From RGIG1993 sp964564225 (GTDB lineage: Bacteria > Bacillota > Clostridia > Oscillospirales > CAG-272), in the NCBI GenBank assembly GCA_964564225.1, contig CAZMAF010000041.1:1-15081 (forward strand): 15,081 nt of DNA, in the 5' to 3' direction. Shown piece after piece: positions 14,751 through 15,081 of this stretch (the stretch's first letter is position 1; each line of letters starts with the position of its first letter). Made by a program: the position numbers and the translations under genes. The notes below the pieces were generated by a model that was not told where the DNA came from, did not search any database, and saw nothing but the letters and a program-made list of their open reading frames with translations.

Positions 14751-15081
14751 ATGGCAAAGAAATACGTGTATTTGTTTACCGAAGGCGACGCAAGCATGCG
14801 TGAGCTTCTCGGCGGTAAGGGCGCAAACCTTGCCGAAATGACTAAGCTTGGTCTTCCTGTTCCCCAGGGCTTCACCATTTCCACAGAAGCCTGTACTGCT
14901 TATTATGAAGACGGCAAGAAGATCAACGACGAAATTATGACTCAGATCACCGAGTATATCGGTAAGATGGAAGAAATCACCGGCAAAAAGTTCGGCGATA
15001 AGGAAAATCCCCTTCTCGTTTCCGTTCGTTCCGGCGCAAGAGCTTCAATGCCCGGTATGATGGATACAATCCTCAACCTCG
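14751..15081 (+). CDS. ppdK: Pyruvate, phosphate dikinase, N-terminal part, cut by window edge
   Basis: The first 110 residues of PPDK, which interconverts pyruvate, ATP and phosphate with phosphoenolpyruvate, AMP and pyrophosphate; the full family length is about 870-880. Visible signatures are LLGGKGANLAEM (20-31), LGLPVPQGFTIS and VSVRSGARASMPGMMDTI near residues 90-107, which belong to the nucleotide-binding ATP-grasp domain. GGAGG lies eight bases before the ATG at 14751. Codons are strongly biased to C- and G-ending or preferred forms (AAC, ATC, AAG, GGC) compared with mfd or the lipoprotein gene, as expected for a highly expressed central metabolism gene in anaerobes. It is the only plus-strand gene in the window. 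Confidence 0.97.
   Translation, partial: MAKKYVYLFTEGDASMRELLGGKGANLAEMTKLGLPVPQGFTISTEACTAYYEDGKKINDEIMTQITEYIGKMEEITGKKFGDKENPLLVSVRSGARASMPGMMDTILNL

Noticed and set aside
14633..14884. Minus-strand open frame of 83 codons over the ppdK start
   Set aside because: It overlaps the conserved N terminus of ppdK and its promoter, and its translation resembles no protein family.
1..15081. Search for mobile elements, CRISPR arrays, toxin-antitoxin pairs or defence genes
   Set aside because: No transposase, integrase, regularly spaced repeats or recognisable defence domain was found. Gene content is mostly housekeeping.

Overview
The window suggests a chromosomal segment of a low-to-moderate GC Gram-positive bacterium of the Clostridia. 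The evidence is the rimP-nusA-rnpM-ylxQ-infB gene order, strong AGGAGG-type ribosome binding sites, a lipoprotein signal peptide, a PPDK-type pyruvate phosphate dikinase, and a pth-mfd-foldase lipoprotein gene order as in many clostridia. Species cannot be named from sequence alone. All genes lie on the minus strand except the last one, which is cut by the right edge.

Layout from left to right. Bases 1-52 hold the 5' part of a tRNA-Leu(GAG) gene on the minus strand, with a near-consensus promoter at 88-115. A YgiQ-family radical SAM gene follows (237-2108), with a hairpin terminator overlapping its stop codon. The translation/transcription cluster occupies 2181-6947 and is read right to left as rimP, nusA, rnpM (ylxR), ylxQ and infB. 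It has its own promoter (7024-7052), a terminator-like hairpin in the leader (6968-6995), and a strong terminator after infB (2127-2164).

Upstream of this cluster, 7105-9440 holds three genes read right to left: a lipoprotein resembling a PrsA/SurA foldase, an EEP-superfamily metal-dependent hydrolase, and a small coiled-coil zinc-ribbon protein. A candidate promoter for them overlaps the end of mfd. A further set, 9497-14511, is read as a GlmU-like acetyltransferase lacking the uridylyltransferase domain, pth and mfd, driven by a good promoter at 14571-14599. Divergently, the start of ppdK begins at 14751 with an extended -10 promoter.

Most of the window is housekeeping: ribosome maturation, transcription elongation and termination, translation initiation, peptidyl-tRNA recycling and transcription-coupled repair. 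I see no mobile element, CRISPR array, phage gene or defence system. The points that deserve a second look are the probable attenuator in the rimP-nusA leader, the shortened GlmU, an altered Pth motif, a foldase-like lipoprotein without obvious catalytic residues, and a radical SAM gene with no room for its own promoter after infB.
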